DNA of 64,000 bases from Variovorax paradoxus (GTDB lineage Bacteria > Pseudomonadota > Gammaproteobacteria > Burkholderiales > Burkholderiaceae_C): the NCBI RefSeq assembly GCF_030811855.1, contig NZ_JAUSRN010000002.1, positions 62,001 to 126,000 of the forward strand, written 5' to 3'. A program made the translations under genes and the position numbers. Below, piece after piece: positions 63,015-64,000 of this stretch. The notes under the pieces were generated by a model that searched no databases, had not been told where the DNA came from, and saw only the letters and a list, made by a program, of their open reading frames with translations. The stretch's first letter is position 1. Each line of letters begins with the position of its first letter.

Positions 63015-63980
63015 ATGTCGCAACTTCGCTCGCTCGGCCGCTCCGGCCTCCTGGTTTCGCCGCTCGCCTTCGGCGGCAACGTGTTTGGCTGGACGGTGGA
63101 CGAAGCCACTTCGTTCCGCCTGCTCGATGCCTGGCTCGACGCCGGATTCAACTTCGTCGACACGGCCGACGTCTATTCGAGCTGGGTGCCTGGGCACACC
63201 GGCGGCGAGTCCGAGACCATCATCGGTAAGTGGCTAAAACAGAGCGGCAAGCGCAACCGCGTGGTGCTGGCCACCAAGGTCGGCAAGCCGATGGGCGAAG
63301 GCAAGTCGGGTCTCTCACCGGCCTACATCCGCGAGGCGGTGGAAGCTTCGCTCAAACGCCTGCAGACGGATTTCATCGACCTGTACCAGTCGCACGACGA
63401 CGATGCCGCGACGCCGCTCGAAGAATCGCTGGGCGCCTTCGACGAGCTCGTCAAGGCCGGGAAGGTGCGGGCCATCGGCGCCTCGAACTACAGCGCACCC
63501 CGGTTGGCCGAGGCGCTCGACATCTCAGAACGGCTCGGCATTGCGCGCTATGAAAGCCTGCAGCCGCTGTACAACCTCTACGACCGCGCCGTGTTCGAAG
63601 ATGCGCTGGAGCCGCTGTGCGTGAAGCGCGAAGTGGGCGTCATCAATTTCTATGCACTGGCCGCAGGCTTCCTGACCGGCAAGTACCGCACCGAAGCCGA
63701 CGCGGCCAAGAGTGCGCGCGGCGCCAACACCACCAAGAAGTACCTGAACCCGCGCGGCCTGCGCATTCTCGAAGCGCTCGACAAGGTGGCGCAGCAGTAC
63801 AACGCCAAGCCGGGCCAGGTGGCCATTGCATGGCAGATCGCGCGGCCTTCGGTCACGGCGCCAATCGCCAGCGCCACCTCTATCGCGCAGTTGGAGGAAC
63901 TGGTGGTGGCCACCCAGCTGAAGCTCGATGCCGGCACCATCCAGATGCTGGACCGGGCCAGCGCCGAAGACGCGGCCTGA
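63015..63980 (+). CDS. Aldo/keto reductase
   Basis: A 321-residue TIM-barrel NADPH-dependent reductase. The catalytic tetrad is visible: D and Y in VDTADVYSSW, K in ATKVG and H in LYQSHDDD. The family motif GASNYSAPRLAEAL and the C-terminal QIARPSVTAPIASATS NADP-binding segment follow. The closest style is the YajO/Tas group acting on sugars and small aldehydes. The start is the ATG at 63015. The last 20 bases of the window after the stop hold nothing recognisable. Confidence 0.9.
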   Translation: MSQLRSLGRSGLLVSPLAFGGNVFGWTVDEATSFRLLDAWLDAGFNFVDTADVYSSWVPGHTGGESETIIGKWLKQSGKRNRVVLATKVGKPMGEGKSGLSPAYIREAVEASLKRLQTDFIDLYQSHDDDAATPLEESLGAFDELVKAGKVRAIGASNYSAPRLAEALDISERLGIARYESLQPLYNLYDRAVFEDALEPLCVKREVGVINFYALAAGFLTGKYRTEADAAKSARGANTTKKYLNPRGLRILEALDKVAQQYNAKPGQVAIAWQIARPSVTAPIASATSIAQLEELVVATQLKLDAGTIQMLDRASAEDAA

Positions 63981-64000
63981 ATCCCGCCGCCTAACTCCCG

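Overview
The window is a compact, high-GC (mid-60s percent by eye), almost gap-free piece of bacterial chromosome. Gene content and protein style (dnaX-ybaB-recR beside the 4.5S RNA, AddAB in place of RecBCD, a Bug-family TctABC-type uptake system, PHB-linked 3-hydroxybutyrate dehydrogenase, PhoX, Sco proteins) point to a beta-proteobacterium of the Burkholderiales, most likely Comamonadaceae and probably Variovorax. The genus is an inference from family knowledge, not from a database search.

Layout. 1-0.5 kb: the 5' part of an ABC substrate-binding protein that runs off the left edge. 0.65-4.0 kb: MAPEG protein, then recR, ybaB and dnaX on the minus strand (recombination and replication). 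4.16-4.25 kb: SRP 4.5S RNA gene (ffs). Its 3' end is repeated at 5.98-6.02 kb, and the two copies bracket a divergent methyltransferase/HxlR-regulator pair. 6.1-9.1 kb: a minus-strand operon of a galactose-oxidase-like copper radical oxidase, a c-type cytochrome and a Sco copper chaperone. 9.2-16.2 kb: addB-addA-flavoprotein, each gene overlapping the next by ATGA. 16.4-18.2 kb: trxA and rho. 18.2-22.9 kb: Gfo/Idh/MocA oxidoreductase, ribosomal protein L31 type B, a GT-C-like membrane protein and a MATE exporter.

22.9-37.1 kb is a phosphate island: pstS-pstC-pstA-pstB-phoU-phoB-phoR on the minus strand, ppx divergent from pstS, two paralogous lipoproteins, ppk1-sixA, and an OlsB-like ornithine-lipid acyltransferase. 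Pho-box-like direct repeats with an 11-bp period lie upstream of pstS, ppx and ppk1, so phosphate uptake, signalling and polyphosphate turnover appear to share PhoB control.

37.2-64 kb is mixed housekeeping and catabolic DNA: a cyclic-nucleotide-domain/thioredoxin-reductase-like flavoprotein, a GST, tRNA-Pro and tRNA-Arg flanking a cytochrome c, a D-threonine-aldolase-type PLP enzyme, an enoyl-CoA hydratase, PhoX, a second GST, an SDR of the dienoyl-CoA-reductase type, a short CaiB-type CoA-transferase, a cold-shock/DUF1294 fusion, a tautomerase, a YgiQ radical SAM protein, a MarR-GNAT fusion, a TctABC-type uptake system, 3-hydroxybutyrate dehydrogenase with a patatin, a CHRD lipoprotein, DUF924, YihY, a split chromate transporter and an aldo/keto reductase. 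No insertion sequence, integrase, phage gene, rRNA or CRISPR array was seen. The only gap over 300 bases between protein genes (3987-4318) holds ffs.

The points most worth following up are the duplicated ffs 3' end around a two-gene cassette, the A9 tract in dnaX with stops in both other frames just downstream, the copper radical oxidase-cytochrome-Sco operon, and the Pho boxes.
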